64,000 nucleotides of DNA from contig JAFGBK010000022.1 in NCBI GenBank assembly GCA_016933175.1, positions 26,166-90,165 of the forward strand. The letters are read 5' to 3'. This DNA is from Candidatus Krumholzibacteriota bacterium (GTDB lineage: Bacteria > Krumholzibacteriota > Krumholzibacteriia > JACNKJ01). Below are positions 28,020 to 38,416 of this stretch, piece by piece; within the stretch, counting starts at the first letter, position 1; every line of letters begins with the position of its first letter. Below the pieces are notes generated by a model. It was not told the origin of the DNA, searched no databases, and saw only the letters and a program-made list of their open reading frames with translations. The translations under genes were made by a program, and so were the position numbers.

Positions 28020-29786
28020 ATGCCCGGATCACGTCGCCTGGACCTCGCCGTCGCCGCCGCTCTCGCGCTCGCCGCGGGGCCGGCCTTCGCGCCGCCCGCT
28101 CCGGCCGCAGAGCGCAGCTTCCCGCTGGGCGACACCCTCACCGTCATCCGGCGGCCGCTGCTGAACATCCCTGCCATCGTCCAGCCGGGCGACACCCTGC
28201 GCATCCACTGCGCCGCGGACCCCGGCACCACGGGCTGGCAGGCGGAGCTCCGCTTCGGCGCGATCCTGGTGCCCCTGGACGTGATCGACGCGGCCTACGA
28301 CGCGTCCACCCTCTGGTGGACCCTGGCGGTCCGCCTGCCCGGCGCCTGCCTCCACGAGCTCTATGACCTGCGCGTGGCGGCGAGCGGCGGCGTCGAGGAC
28401 GTGACGGCCAACGCCGTACGCGTGATCCCGGGCTTCCGCGAGGACTTCTACTTCGTCCACGTCACCGATCCGCACCTCCCCGATCCCCACTTCTCCAGCG
28501 ACGGCGCGCAGCCGGAGGACAGCGCGGCGATGGACGACCTGCGCGAGGTCATCGAGGACATCAACCTGATGAACCCCGAGTTCGTGCTGCTCACGGGGGA
28601 CCTCGTCAACGAGGGCGAGCTGGAGGACTACATGGAGTGGCGGGCCTACTCCCGGTCGCAGCGCCTGCTCACCGAGCTCGAGGTGCCCGTCTACCTGACC
28701 AGCGGCAACCACGACCTCGGCGGCTGGGACGCCACGCCGCCGCCCGACGGCACGGCCCGCCGCGACTGGTGGCGCTTCTTCGGCTGGCCGCGCCTGGACG
28801 CGCCGCCGCCGGGCGCGCCCTGGTACACGCAGAACTACAGCTTCGACTACGGTCCCGTCCACTTCACCGGGCTGGAGGCCTACGACAACTACGACGGCTG
28901 GCGGTACGGGATCTACGGCGGTGAGAGCTTCACCGCCGGGCAGATGGACTGGCTGGCCGGCGACCTGGCCGGCTCGGCGGCGGCCGCGAAGGTCCTGTTC
29001 CACCACTACGACTTCAAGGACCAGCTCGATCTGGACATCCTCGGCGTGGACCTCGCCCTGTGGGGCCACATCCATCACGACGAGGGCAGCATCTACGACC
29101 ACCCCTTCGACCTGAGCACCAACAACGTCTGCTGGGGTGAGCGCGCCTACCGCGTGATCCGCGTCTCGGGGACGACGCTGATTCCCCAGGCCACCGTCAG
29201 CGCCGGCGCCGACGGCAACGCCATGCGCCTCCAGTTCAGCCCCCCGAACGACGGCACGAACGCGACGGTCATGGCCCTGGTCGCCAACGAGCATGACCTG
29301 CGCTTCGAGCACGGCCTCGTGAAGTTCAACATGCCCAAGGGCGGCACCGATCCGCAGCTCAGCGAGGGGACGATCCTCCAGGTGGACACGTCGCCCGCGG
29401 GCTGGGACGTCTACTACGTGGAAGTCGACATCGCGCCGGAGTCCTGGGGGACGATCACCCTGACCGTCACCGAGCCGACGGCGGTGCCGGGCGGCGAGGC
29501 CCCGGCGCTCGTCATGAAGCTGCCGCCCAACCACCCCAATCCCTTCAACCCGGCCACGACGATGCCCTTCTTCCTGCCGCGGGCGCAGCACGCGCGGCTG
29601 CGGATCTTCGACGCGGCCGGCCGGCCGCTGGCCGTCCTCGTCGACGGCGCGCTCGAGGCGGGGTGGCACCGGGCCGAGTGGCGGGGCCGCGACGATCGGG
29701 GCCGCGAGATGCCCGCGGGCGTCTACCTGGTCCGCCTGGAGGCGGGCGGCGAGGCTCGAACGCGCCGGATCGCCATGATACGCTAG
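28020..29786 (+). CDS. Secreted calcineurin-like metallophosphoesterase with FlgD-like C-terminal domain
   Basis: 'FVHVTDPHLPDPH', 'LLTGDLVNEGE', 'TSGNHDLGGWD', 'ALWGHIHHDEG'; C-term 'NHPNPFNPATTMPFFLP...GVYLVRLEAGG'. Confidence 0.92.
   Translation: MPGSRRLDLAVAAALALAAGPAFAPPAPAAERSFPLGDTLTVIRRPLLNIPAIVQPGDTLRIHCAADPGTTGWQAELRFGAILVPLDVIDAAYDASTLWWTLAVRLPGACLHELYDLRVAASGGVEDVTANAVRVIPGFREDFYFVHVTDPHLPDPHFSSDGAQPEDSAAMDDLREVIEDINLMNPEFVLLTGDLVNEGELEDYMEWRAYSRSQRLLTELEVPVYLTSGNHDLGGWDATPPPDGTARRDWWRFFGWPRLDAPPPGAPWYTQNYSFDYGPVHFTGLEAYDNYDGWRYGIYGGESFTAGQMDWLAGDLAGSAAAAKVLFHHYDFKDQLDLDILGVDLALWGHIHHDEGSIYDHPFDLSTNNVCWGERAYRVIRVSGTTLIPQATVSAGADGNAMRLQFSPPNDGTNATVMALVANEHDLRFEHGLVKFNMPKGGTDPQLSEGTILQVDTSPAGWDVYYVEVDIAPESWGTITLTVTEPTAVPGGEAPALVMKLPPNHPNPFNPATTMPFFLPRAQHARLRIFDAAGRPLAVLVDGALEAGWHRAEWRGRDDRGREMPAGVYLVRLEAGGEARTRRIAMIR
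29527..29786 (+). repeat. Direct repeat copy 1: FlgD-like C-terminal sorting module
   Basis: 260 nt, collinear without indels with 31895-32154. Confidence 0.8.
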
Positions 29787-29817
29787 GCGAAGCACCGGAA
29801 ACCGCGCGGAGGTTAGC

Positions 29818-32154
29818 ATGAAGAAACGGCCCGGCACGCGACGATCGCTTCGGCTTCTCATCTTCCGGCCGGATCGAACCGGCGGGCCACCGCGGGCCGG
29901 CGGCGGCCCCCCGCGGCGCCTCGCCGCTCCGTGCGCGGCGGCGCTCGCGGCCGCGGGCCTGCTCGTCCTCGCCGCCTGGGCGGCGGCCGCCGCGCCGGGC
30001 GATCCCCTGCGGCGGGCCACGGCGGGCCTCGATCCGGAGCGCGTCCCCGGGGGCATTCTCTACGACCGCGTGGTGCCGATGGCGGGCCTCGCCGAGCTGG
30101 ACGGCGGACCGGACGCGCCGCCGGCCGGCACTGCCCGCTGGCGGCAGGCCCTCCACGAGCTGACGCTGGCCTCCCTGGCGCCGCCGACCTGGCCCGACGC
30201 CGGCGCCATGCGGGACGAGGCCCGCGCGGCGCGGGCCGCGGGCCGGGTCCACGTGGGCGTGCTGGATTTCCGCTACGGCCGTATCCGGGAGGACGCCGTC
30301 GAGAGCGGGCTGCTCGTATGGGAGGGCGGCCGCCTCGTCGAGGGGGAGGGCGTCGCGGGCGGCGAGCCTTACCGGGCCGCGCGCGCCTTCGCGGCCGCGG
30401 CGCAGCCGGCGGCGACCTGCCAGGGCGAGGCGGTGGAGTTCGTGCTGGCGCGGCGCCACTACCTGACCAACGACGACGCGCCGGTCCGCCTGGTGGAGAT
30501 GGACCTCGCCGACGGCGCCGGCTGGCGCGCCGTGCGCTTCGACGTGCCCGTCGGCGCGCGCTTCGCTAGTGCGGGCGACAAGCTGCTGCGCCTGCGCGTC
30601 ACGCGGGCGGACGGCTCCGTCCGCCACGCCCGCTTCCCCTTCGTCGTCCGCGCCCTCAGGACCCCCGCGCCCGACGAGACCTGGGCGCTGACGGCCGCCA
30701 TCCCGTACCAGAGCGGCTATGGCACCGGCGACGCCTTCGTCTACCTGGCCGACGGGCACGCGGCCCTCGTGGACCCCGTCGTCGTCGTCGAGGGCTTCGA
30801 CATCGAGAACACCATGGGCTGGGAGGAGCTCTACCTCCTGTTGAACCAGGAAGCGCTTCTGGAGACGCTCCTGGCCGAGGGCTTCGACGCCGTCATCCTC
30901 GACTTCACCGACTCGACGGACTACATCCAGCGCAACGCCTACCTGCTGGTGGAGCTGATCGAGCAGGTCCAGGCGGCCGTGAGCGGCGATCGGGATCTGC
31001 TCGTCATCGGCGCGAGCATGGGCGGCCTGGTGGCGCGCCACGCCCTCGCGTACATGGAGTCGGAGGGCATCGACCACCGGATGCGCAGCTTCATCTCCTT
31101 CGACGCGCCGCAGGCGGGCGCCAACATCCCGCTCGGGCTCCAGTACTGGCTGGACCTCTTCTCCATCGAGTCGGCCGACGCGGCCTACCTGCTCGCGCGC
31201 CTGGACACGCCCGCGGCGCGGCAGATGCTGCTTTACCATCACACCGTGCCGCCCGGCACGACGGGCGAGAGCGACCCCCTGCTGGCCGGGCTCATGGGCG
31301 AGCTGGCGGCCCTGGGCGGCTACCCCGCGGACCTGCGCCGCGTGGCCGTGGCCAACGGCAGCGGCGCCGGCCAGGACCAGGGCTTCGCGGCCGGCGACCA
31401 GATCATCCTCTACGAGTACGAGAGCTTCCTCGTGGACATCGTCGGCAACGTCTGGGCGGTGCCCGACGGCGGCCCGCACATCATCCTCGACGGGCTGATC
31501 GACCGCATCTGGCCCCTGGACGACGATGAGCTGACGGTCACCGTCGCCGGCACGCGGCCCTGGGACAGCGCGCCCGGCGGCCACCGGGGCTCCATGGCCC
31601 AGATGGACTCCACCAGCGCGCCCTACGGGGACATCATCGCGCTGCACGACGACCACTGCTTCATCCCCACCATCAGCGCCCTCGATCTGGCGGTCGCGGA
31701 TCCCTTCTTCGACATCACCGGCGAGCCGGACATCCTGGCCCTGACGCCCTTCGACGCCGTCTACTATCCGCAGGCGAACCAGGAGCACGTGACCGTGACG
31801 GCGGAGAGCCGGGAATGGTTCCTGGACGAGATCCGGCGGGACGGCACCGCGGCGCCCGCCGGCCCGGCACCGGCGGCGGCCATCGCGCTGGCGGCCAACC
31901 ACCCCAACCCCTTCAACCCGGCCACGACGCTGCCCTTCCACCTGCCGCGGGAAGGGCGCGCGCGGCTGCGCGTCTTCGACGCGGCCGGGCGGCCCGTGGC
32001 CGTCCTGGCCGATGGCGCGTTTGTGGCGGGCTGGCATCGGGCCGAGTGGCGGGGCCGCGACGAGGCGGGCCGGGAGCTGCCCACGGGCGTCTACCTGGCC
32101 CGCCTGGAGGCGGCGGGCGAGGTCCGGACGCGGAAGCTGCTCATGCTGCGCTAG
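29818..32154 (+). CDS. Secreted alpha/beta-hydrolase-like (PGAP1/lipase-type) protein with FlgD-like C-terminal domain
   Basis: 'VDPVVVVEGFDIENT', nucleophile elbow 'LLVIGASMGGLVARHAL', 'SFDAPQAGANIPLGLQYWL'; C-term 'NHPNPFNPATTLPFHLP...GVYLARLEAAG'. Confidence 0.85.
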   Translation: MKKRPGTRRSLRLLIFRPDRTGGPPRAGGGPPRRLAAPCAAALAAAGLLVLAAWAAAAAPGDPLRRATAGLDPERVPGGILYDRVVPMAGLAELDGGPDAPPAGTARWRQALHELTLASLAPPTWPDAGAMRDEARAARAAGRVHVGVLDFRYGRIREDAVESGLLVWEGGRLVEGEGVAGGEPYRAARAFAAAAQPAATCQGEAVEFVLARRHYLTNDDAPVRLVEMDLADGAGWRAVRFDVPVGARFASAGDKLLRLRVTRADGSVRHARFPFVVRALRTPAPDETWALTAAIPYQSGYGTGDAFVYLADGHAALVDPVVVVEGFDIENTMGWEELYLLLNQEALLETLLAEGFDAVILDFTDSTDYIQRNAYLLVELIEQVQAAVSGDRDLLVIGASMGGLVARHALAYMESEGIDHRMRSFISFDAPQAGANIPLGLQYWLDLFSIESADAAYLLARLDTPAARQMLLYHHTVPPGTTGESDPLLAGLMGELAALGGYPADLRRVAVANGSGAGQDQGFAAGDQIILYEYESFLVDIVGNVWAVPDGGPHIILDGLIDRIWPLDDDELTVTVAGTRPWDSAPGGHRGSMAQMDSTSAPYGDIIALHDDHCFIPTISALDLAVADPFFDITGEPDILALTPFDAVYYPQANQEHVTVTAESREWFLDEIRRDGTAAPAGPAPAAAIALAANHPNPFNPATTLPFHLPREGRARLRVFDAAGRPVAVLADGAFVAGWHRAEWRGRDEAGRELPTGVYLARLEAAGEVRTRKLLMLR
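31895..32154 (+). repeat. Direct repeat copy 2: FlgD-like C-terminal sorting module
   Basis: Collinear with 29527-29786. Confidence 0.8.
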
Positions 32155-32220
32155 GCGGGCGCCGGCCGCCCACCGGCCGCTCGCTCGCACCCCTCGCCGT
32201 GCCAGCGGGGAGCGCCGCAC

Positions 32221-34374
32221 TCACCGGCCCAGCCGCTCGATGACCGCCGCGGCGTTGCGGTTGTCCGGATTCAGCTCCAGGGATTTGCGGTAATTGGCCA
32301 GCGCCTCGGCCTCACGGCCGGCGGCCAGGTAGCCCTCGCCCAGGCTGTCGTAGACGTTCGAGGACTCCGGGTAGAGCAGCACGTTAAGCTCGAAGACGGC
32401 GACGGCCTCGTCCGTCCGTCCGTCGCGCAGGTGGGCGTAGCCCGTGCCGTTGAGCACGGCCTCCAGTCCGGGGATCCCGGCACGGTAGACCTCGCGAGCC
32501 GCCGCCAGGGCGGCGGCGCCCTCCGCGACCCGTCCCATCCGGATCAGTTCCAGTGGCAGCCGCTCGCCCTCGGCCAGGCGCGGGAGCGTGCGGTCGCACG
32601 CTCCCCAGAGCAGGCGGGCCTCGCCCACGGCCGCGCCGGGATCGGCCAGGTCCGGGAAGTCCAGGCGCAGTCCGGGCACGCCGGCGCGGAAGGCCGTGCC
32701 GCCGTCCGGGATCAGCGCCGTGTCCAGGGTCTGCATGCTGCCGGGCAGGAAGTCGTCCAGGCGCAGGCGCAGGGCGCCGCCGGCCAAAGTCACCGTGAGG
32801 ACGCGCAGGGTGTCGTAGCGGTAGCGGCCAGCGAGGCGCTCGGCCCCGGCGGGCGCGGGCGGCACCGGTTCGTGGCGGTAGGTCCGCGCCGCCGCCAGGA
32901 AGGGATCCCGGCCTCGCACGTGGTCCTCCCAGGTGAAGGCGACGGGGACGTCCGGCGTGATGCTGCGCCGCGGGTCGCACAGCGGCGAGGCCGGCGTCAG
33001 GCTGCTCGAGACGAGGAACTCCATGCCCGAGTCGGGCAGACGCAGGACCTCGGGGCTCGAGTAGAACACCGGGCCCTGGGGTGTGGGCTCGCCCACGAGG
33101 ACCGCGTGGCTGCGGGCCTGCATCATGGCCGTGAACATCACCGCCGCCGAGTATGTCCGCCGGCTGATCAGCACGAACAGGCGCCCCGGGCGGTTGATGC
33201 GCTCGTGCCCGGCGAGGAATTCCACCAGCGGCGGCAGCAAGCCGCCGTTGCCGCCGTCGTTGTTGCGCACGTCGATGACGCAGCGCTCGAAGTCGTGGGC
33301 GTCGGCGAAGGCGCCCAGGCGCTCCGTGAAGGTGGCGAGGGTCTCGGGCTGGCCGTCTTCCACCACCATGTTGAACTGGAAGTAGAGCGTGCCGTCGGGC
33401 AGCAGCTCGAAGTGGTAGTTCTCGCGCCGCTCGTTCTTGACGGCGATGGAGGTGACGTCGCCGTCCACCTTCCGCACCATGCCCCAGTAAATGACGGGGA
33501 TGTAGAGCACTGGCTCGAGCGCCACCTCGTGGACGCGCCCGGCCTCGTCCTCGAGGGTGAAGACGCCGCGGCCCGGATCGCGCAGGACGCCGACGGCGTG
33601 CATCCACTCCGCCACCGTCAGCATGTAGCCGTGGCGCTCGAGCCGCCCGGCCTCGCTCTCCGTCGCCAGGTAGGGCGCCACGGCGTCGAGGGCGTCGACC
33701 ACCGGCGTTCCGTCGAGCGCCAGGATGCGCGAGCCGACGAGGCGCCGCTGCTCGCGCCCGGCGTCGACGATGCGCACGCCGTCGTCGAAGATATGGACGG
33801 CGAGTGGGAAGCAGTGCCAGTCCAGGTTCACCGAGAAGACGTTGGGCATGGTGTGGGCGTCGCCGGGCAGGGCGACGATCCGGGCCAGCTCGGCGCGGAT
33901 CGTCGGCTCGTCGAGGCTGTCGATAGCGCGGTCCAGGCGGGTCACCGCCGCGCGGAAGTCGGCCTCTGGCACCAGCTCGAATAGCGCCGGATGCATGCGG
34001 GGCAGCTCCGCGGCGAGGTGGGTCAGGTCCGCCCGCCACTGGTCCGCCGTCAGGCCGCGCTTCACATCGAAGCCGGGGAGCAGCGCGTAGTCCAGCTTCA
34101 GGATCAGCAGCGCGGCCGCGAGGACGGCGGCGAGGGCCGCCAGCAGCGCGCCGGGGACGCGCCACGGCCAACCGCGGCGGCGCAGACATAGGGCCGCCCC
34201 TGCGGCGAGAGCGAGGAGCAGCCCCAGGGCGGCGGTCAGGAAGGCGGTCAGGAAGATCGGGCCGAAGGGGATGTCGATCAGGAGCCAGGTGGCCGCGCCG
34301 CCGCCGGCGAGCAGCAGCAGGCCGGCCGCGACGAGGGTGGACAGGGCGCGGCGAGGGAGCGGGCGTCGAGGCAT
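32221..34374 (-). CDS. Membrane-anchored S41-like peptidase with C-terminal TPR
   Basis: N-terminal TM segments; 'VIDVRNNDGGNGGLLPPLVEFL...LFVLISRRTYSAAVMFTAMMQ...VGEPT'; C-term TPR 'YDSLGEGYLAAGREAEALANYRKSLELNPDN'. Confidence 0.88.
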   Translation of the reverse strand: MPRRPLPRRALSTLVAAGLLLLAGGGAATWLLIDIPFGPIFLTAFLTAALGLLLALAAGAALCLRRRGWPWRVPGALLAALAAVLAAALLILKLDYALLPGFDVKRGLTADQWRADLTHLAAELPRMHPALFELVPEADFRAAVTRLDRAIDSLDEPTIRAELARIVALPGDAHTMPNVFSVNLDWHCFPLAVHIFDDGVRIVDAGREQRRLVGSRILALDGTPVVDALDAVAPYLATESEAGRLERHGYMLTVAEWMHAVGVLRDPGRGVFTLEDEAGRVHEVALEPVLYIPVIYWGMVRKVDGDVTSIAVKNERRENYHFELLPDGTLYFQFNMVVEDGQPETLATFTERLGAFADAHDFERCVIDVRNNDGGNGGLLPPLVEFLAGHERINRPGRLFVLISRRTYSAAVMFTAMMQARSHAVLVGEPTPQGPVFYSSPEVLRLPDSGMEFLVSSSLTPASPLCDPRRSITPDVPVAFTWEDHVRGRDPFLAAARTYRHEPVPPAPAGAERLAGRYRYDTLRVLTVTLAGGALRLRLDDFLPGSMQTLDTALIPDGGTAFRAGVPGLRLDFPDLADPGAAVGEARLLWGACDRTLPRLAEGERLPLELIRMGRVAEGAAALAAAREVYRAGIPGLEAVLNGTGYAHLRDGRTDEAVAVFELNVLLYPESSNVYDSLGEGYLAAGREAEALANYRKSLELNPDNRNAAAVIERLGR

Positions 34375-34488
34375 GGATTCTCCCGGAGCGTGAGGGTCTC
34401 GTCAGGGGTCGTTTCACGGAAGCACCCGCTGGTGATGAGAGATTACCGGCGCCCGCGCCCGGTTTGCCAGCACGAACTGGCGCCGGCG

Positions 34489-34497
34489 TGCTACACT
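34489..34497 (+). promoter_or_regulatory. Extended -10 promoter element TGCTACACT
   Basis: TG-N-TACACT upstream of gene 34551. Confidence 0.4.
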
Positions 34498-34550
34498 GCT
34501 CCGACTCCAATCTTCAACCCGAGACCCGCAGGCACGAGGAGAGTCGTTCC

Positions 34551-35018
34551 ATGACGCGGAAACTGTTTGTCCCGGCGATGATCATGCTGGTCCTGATGTT
34601 CGCCGTCGGCGCCGTCGCCGCCCTCGCGACGGAGCCCGACACCACCGTCATCGAGACCATCGATGGCGAGGCGCTGAAGGACATCCTCCAGGGCGAGGGC
34701 TTCACCAACATCGAGATCGACGAGGATGGCGATATCGTCATGAGGATGGAGGGCAGCAAGATCCTGTTCCTCATCGCCAAGGACAAGGCGGCGATCCAGT
34801 TCTCCTACGCGGTGGCCGGCACCAACGCCGACATGCAGAAGGTGAACCAGTGGAACGTCAGCAAGCGGTTCTCGCGCGCCTTCCTGGACGACGAGAACGA
34901 CCCGCACCTCGAGCTAGATATCGACCTGGCCGGCGGCGTCACCATCGCGCGGGTGCGGGACTTCATCCGGACGTGCCGGATCTCCCTCGTGACCTTCCGG
35001 GTCGAGGTCTGCTACTGA
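34551..35018 (+). CDS. Secreted YbjN-domain-like protein
   Basis: Signal peptide; 'LKDILQGEGFTNIEIDEDGDIVMRMEGSKILFLIAKDKAAIQFSYAV...VNQWNVSKRFSRAFLDDENDPHLELDIDLAGGVT'. Confidence 0.8.
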   Translation: MTRKLFVPAMIMLVLMFAVGAVAALATEPDTTVIETIDGEALKDILQGEGFTNIEIDEDGDIVMRMEGSKILFLIAKDKAAIQFSYAVAGTNADMQKVNQWNVSKRFSRAFLDDENDPHLELDIDLAGGVTIARVRDFIRTCRISLVTFRVEVCY

Positions 35019-35027
35019 GGCGGCACC

Positions 35028-35621
35028 TCACTTCTCCTGGACGCCCTCCACCTCGATGAGGATCTCCACCTCGTCGCTGACGGTCAGGCCGCCGCCCTCG
35101 AGGATCTTGTTCCACTCGAGGCCGAAGTCCTTGCGGTCGATCGTGCCGCGGGCCGAGAAGCCCACGCGCGTGCCGCCCCAGGGATCCTGGATGGAGCCGT
35201 TGTACTCGAGGGCCAGGACCACCGGCTTCGTGACGCCGTGCATGGTCAGCTCGCCGTGGAGCGCGTACTCGCCCGGCGCGGTCTCGACGGCCTTCGTGGA
35301 GGCGAAGGTCAGGGCGGGGTACTTCGCCACCTCGAAGAAGTCGGCGCTGCGCAGGTGGTCGTCGCGCTGGCCGTTGCCCGTGTCGATGGAGGCCGCGTCG
35401 ATGGTGGCCTCCACCCGCCAGGCGGCGGTGTCCTCCGCGTCGAAGTCGAAGGCGCCGCTGAAGGCGTCGAAGCTGCCGCGCACCTTGCTGACGACCAGGT
35501 GCTTGACGACGAAGCCGACGCTCGAATGGCTCGTGTCGATGGCGTAGCGGGCGGCCGGCGCGGGAGCGGCCAGGGCCGCCACCAGCAGGGCGGCCGCGAG
35601 GATGGGGAGGGCTCGTTTCAT
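35028..35621 (-). CDS. YceI family protein
   Basis: 'YAIDTSHSSVGFVVKHLVVSKVRGSFDAFSGAFDFD...RDDHLRSADFFEVAKYPALTFASTK...GELTMHGVTKPVVL'. Confidence 0.95.
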   Translation of the reverse strand: MKRALPILAAALLVAALAAPAPAARYAIDTSHSSVGFVVKHLVVSKVRGSFDAFSGAFDFDAEDTAAWRVEATIDAASIDTGNGQRDDHLRSADFFEVAKYPALTFASTKAVETAPGEYALHGELTMHGVTKPVVLALEYNGSIQDPWGGTRVGFSARGTIDRKDFGLEWNKILEGGGLTVSDEVEILIEVEGVQEK

Positions 35622-35718
35622 GGGATCACCTCTCGTGCCGGTGTGGGGCCTCCGGGGAGGCACGTGGCGCGGCGCGGGAGGGCGGACCGTGTGTCGGCGC
35701 GCCGCCGCGCATGTCAGC

Positions 35719-35746
35719 AGTATGGCCCTTCATTCCGGAATTTCAA
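35719..35746 (-). promoter_or_regulatory. Putative sigma70 promoter TTGAAA-N16-CATACT
   Basis: Minus strand upstream of the YceI gene. Confidence 0.5.
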
Positions 35747-35896
35747 CGGACTATCGTGTGAAGCGTCCGGCGAAGCAAGCCCGATATACGGCGGATTTCC
35801 CGGACCGGGCGGCGTGTAACACGCCCGCCGGCCCCGCGTAGCCACGAGGGTCCGGCTGCCCCCATCCCGACAGCTTCCAACCAAGAGAGGTCCGCA

Positions 35897-37399
35897 ATGC
35901 GAATCGCCCGGATTCCGCTCGGCGTGGTCTTCCTGCTGCTGTCCGCCTGCGGGGGTACGGGCGAGGCCGACGACACCGCCGCCCGCCTCGATGCGCTCTT
36001 CGACCGGCTCGAGGAGCACCGGCTCTTCCGGGGCGCGGCCCTGGTGAGCGACGGCGGCGAGGTGGTCTACGAGACGGCCCGCGGCCTGGCCAGCGAGGAG
36101 TGGGGGATCCCGAACACCGCCGGGACCCGCTACCGGATCGCCTCCCTGTCCAAGCAGTTCGCGGCGGTGATCGTCCTGCAGCTCGCCGGCGAGGGCTGCC
36201 TGTCCCTCGACGATCCCCTGGCCGCGCACCTGGACGGCCTAGCCGCGGCCTGGTCGGGCGCGGTGACGGTGCGGCATCTGCTGGACCAGACCTCGGGGAT
36301 CCCCGACTACGTCCTGCTGCCGGACTACCTGGAGGTGACGAGCAAGCGGCGCTTCACGCGCAAGGCGTTCCTGGAGGTCATCCGCGGCGCCCCGCTCTTC
36401 GCCGCCACGCGCTTCGCACCCGGCGAGAGCTGGGAGTACAGCAACACGAACTACTTCCTGCTCGGCGTCGTGGCCGAGACCGCGGCTGGCGCGGCTTACG
36501 AGGACCTGGTGGAGCAGCGTATCTTCGTCCCCCTGGCCATGCGCGACTCGGGAATCTTCGACAGCCGCCGGCCGGTGCCCGGGCTGGCGGAGGGCTACGA
36601 GCTGACTTACGCCGAGGTGGTCGAGCGCGCGGCGCACTCGGAGTTCTCGCCCAAGTCGGTGCCCTCGGGCGGCCTATACTCCACGGCGCGCGACCTGCTG
36701 AAGTGGGCCGACGCCCTGCGGGACGGCCGCCTGCTCGCGCCGGCGATGCGGGAGGTCTTCACGACGCCCGGCCTCATGATCGAGGACGACCTCGGCTACG
36801 CCTGCGGCCAGTGGCGCGAGCACCTCGACCGCCCCGGCGGCGAGCGCGTGGCCTGCTTCTCCCACGGGGGGAGCATCATGGGGATGAGCACCTGGCTGCT
36901 GCGCGTGCCGGACGAGGACCGCTGCGTCGTGCTGCTGCACAACGGCGGCGGCGCGCGCGAGGGCTTCCTGGAGCAGGTGGCGCTGGCGGCCGTGGACATC
37001 CTGGAGAGCGGGGACGGCGCGCTGCCGCCCCTCGACCTGCTCGGTCCCCTGGCCGGCACTTACCTGAACCACCGCGAGGCGCTGTTCGACCACTACCGCC
37101 TGCTCAAGGAGCGGCACCGCGACATCTACGACTTCGGCCCGGGGCAGCTCTCGCTCATGGGCCGGTTGCTCGTCGAGCGGCTGGGCGACCGCGAGACGGC
37201 CGCCGCCGTATTCCGCCTCAACGTGGCGGAGCATCCGGAGTCGCCGCTGGCCCGCCGGGACCTGGGCGGCCTGCTGCTCGACGAGGGCGCTCCGGACAGC
37301 GCGCTGGTCCACCTGCTACGGGCCCGCGCGCTGGGCCCCGGGCCGGACGACGAGCTGGAAGCGCTGATCGCGCGGGCGCGGGCAGCGGCGCCGCGCTGA
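35897..37399 (+). CDS. Serine hydrolase (beta-lactamase/S12-like) lipoprotein
   Basis: Lipobox 'LLLSAC'; SxxK 'ASLSKQF', YxN 'WEYSNTNYFLLG', 'SHGGSIMGM'. Confidence 0.92.
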   Translation: MRIARIPLGVVFLLLSACGGTGEADDTAARLDALFDRLEEHRLFRGAALVSDGGEVVYETARGLASEEWGIPNTAGTRYRIASLSKQFAAVIVLQLAGEGCLSLDDPLAAHLDGLAAAWSGAVTVRHLLDQTSGIPDYVLLPDYLEVTSKRRFTRKAFLEVIRGAPLFAATRFAPGESWEYSNTNYFLLGVVAETAAGAAYEDLVEQRIFVPLAMRDSGIFDSRRPVPGLAEGYELTYAEVVERAAHSEFSPKSVPSGGLYSTARDLLKWADALRDGRLLAPAMREVFTTPGLMIEDDLGYACGQWREHLDRPGGERVACFSHGGSIMGMSTWLLRVPDEDRCVVLLHNGGGAREGFLEQVALAAVDILESGDGALPPLDLLGPLAGTYLNHREALFDHYRLLKERHRDIYDFGPGQLSLMGRLLVERLGDRETAAAVFRLNVAEHPESPLARRDLGGLLLDEGAPDSALVHLLRARALGPGPDDELEALIARARAAAPR

Positions 37400-37443
37400 C
37401 GCGCGCGGGCGCGGACGGATGCGTCACGCCCGCGGGCGGCGCG

Positions 37444-38400
37444 TCAGGAGGAGCCGGCGACGACGATAACCGCCCCGTCCTCGGGCGCGCGGGACTCCAC
37501 CTCCGTGAGGGTCTGGATGCGGGCGGGGTTCCCGAGCACGCGCCGGGCCAGGCACGACGCCACCCGCTCCCCGAGCCGGGCCGCCTGCTCGTAGCTCCGG
37601 GCCTTCACGACGATGCGGATCGGGCCGTCCAAGGCGGGCTCCTGGTTGATCCGGCTGGCCACCTCGAGGAGCAGCGGCGGATCGAGCGGCGGCCGCGGCT
37701 CCGCGTAGCCGCCCGCCGCCAGGTGGCGAGCGGCGAAGAGGAAGGTCCGACCCGCCGGCGTCGCCACGTGGTAGGCGGGCAGCTCGAAGCCCTCGCCGAC
37801 GAAGTTGCGCTTGTTGCCCGCCTTGTCCCAGGCGGTCATCACGTAGGAGTAGGTGGGCCCCGGCAGGGAGGGCCGCCCCTGGACGTTCACGCCGTCCCAC
37901 GTGATCTCGGACGGCGGCCGCCGCTCGCCCGCGAAGACGGCCACCGTGTCGCCGCGGGAGTCGGCGATCAGGAGGCTCCAGCGCTGGACGCCGTCCAGCT
38001 CGGGGCGGAACTTAACGAGGCTGCCGCTGGCCAGACTCCGCAGCCAGGGCTGGCCGAGGAAGGGCGAGGGCTGCCGCGCCGATTCGGCGAGGAGGGGCGG
38101 CACGAGGTCCGGCTCCGTCTGGCTAAGCATGAGCTCCATGCTCGCGCCGTCGAGCCCTCCGACGGACAGAGGATCGAGCTGCAGCATCAGGGTGGGCCGG
38201 TCGAACTCGATGTGGATCCTGTCCTCGCCCTCGATCGTCAGGCTCTCGAAGGTCGTTCCCTCCGCGCCGCCCTTCAGCGACATCCCGGCGTCGGGATCCG
38301 CGTCCTGGGCGTCCGCGCCAGGCGCCCACGCCGTCGGCGTGAACAGCGCCAGCGCGAGGAGGAGAGGCAAGGTTCGCTTCAGCGGATTCGTCGCGTTCAT
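37444..38400 (-). CDS. Periplasmic protein with FlgD/Ig-like domain and C-terminal region suggestive of a divergent OmpA-like fold
   Basis: Signal peptide; 'QRWSLLIADSRGDTVAVFAGERRPPSEITWDGVNVQGRP'; C-term 'DPPLLLEVASRINQEPALDGPIRIVVKARSYEQAARLGERVASCL'. Confidence 0.7.
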   Translation of the reverse strand: MNATNPLKRTLPLLLALALFTPTAWAPGADAQDADPDAGMSLKGGAEGTTFESLTIEGEDRIHIEFDRPTLMLQLDPLSVGGLDGASMELMLSQTEPDLVPPLLAESARQPSPFLGQPWLRSLASGSLVKFRPELDGVQRWSLLIADSRGDTVAVFAGERRPPSEITWDGVNVQGRPSLPGPTYSYVMTAWDKAGNKRNFVGEGFELPAYHVATPAGRTFLFAARHLAAGGYAEPRPPLDPPLLLEVASRINQEPALDGPIRIVVKARSYEQAARLGERVASCLARRVLGNPARIQTLTEVESRAPEDGAVIVVAGSS

Positions 38401-38416
38401 GAGCGGACTCCCTCGT

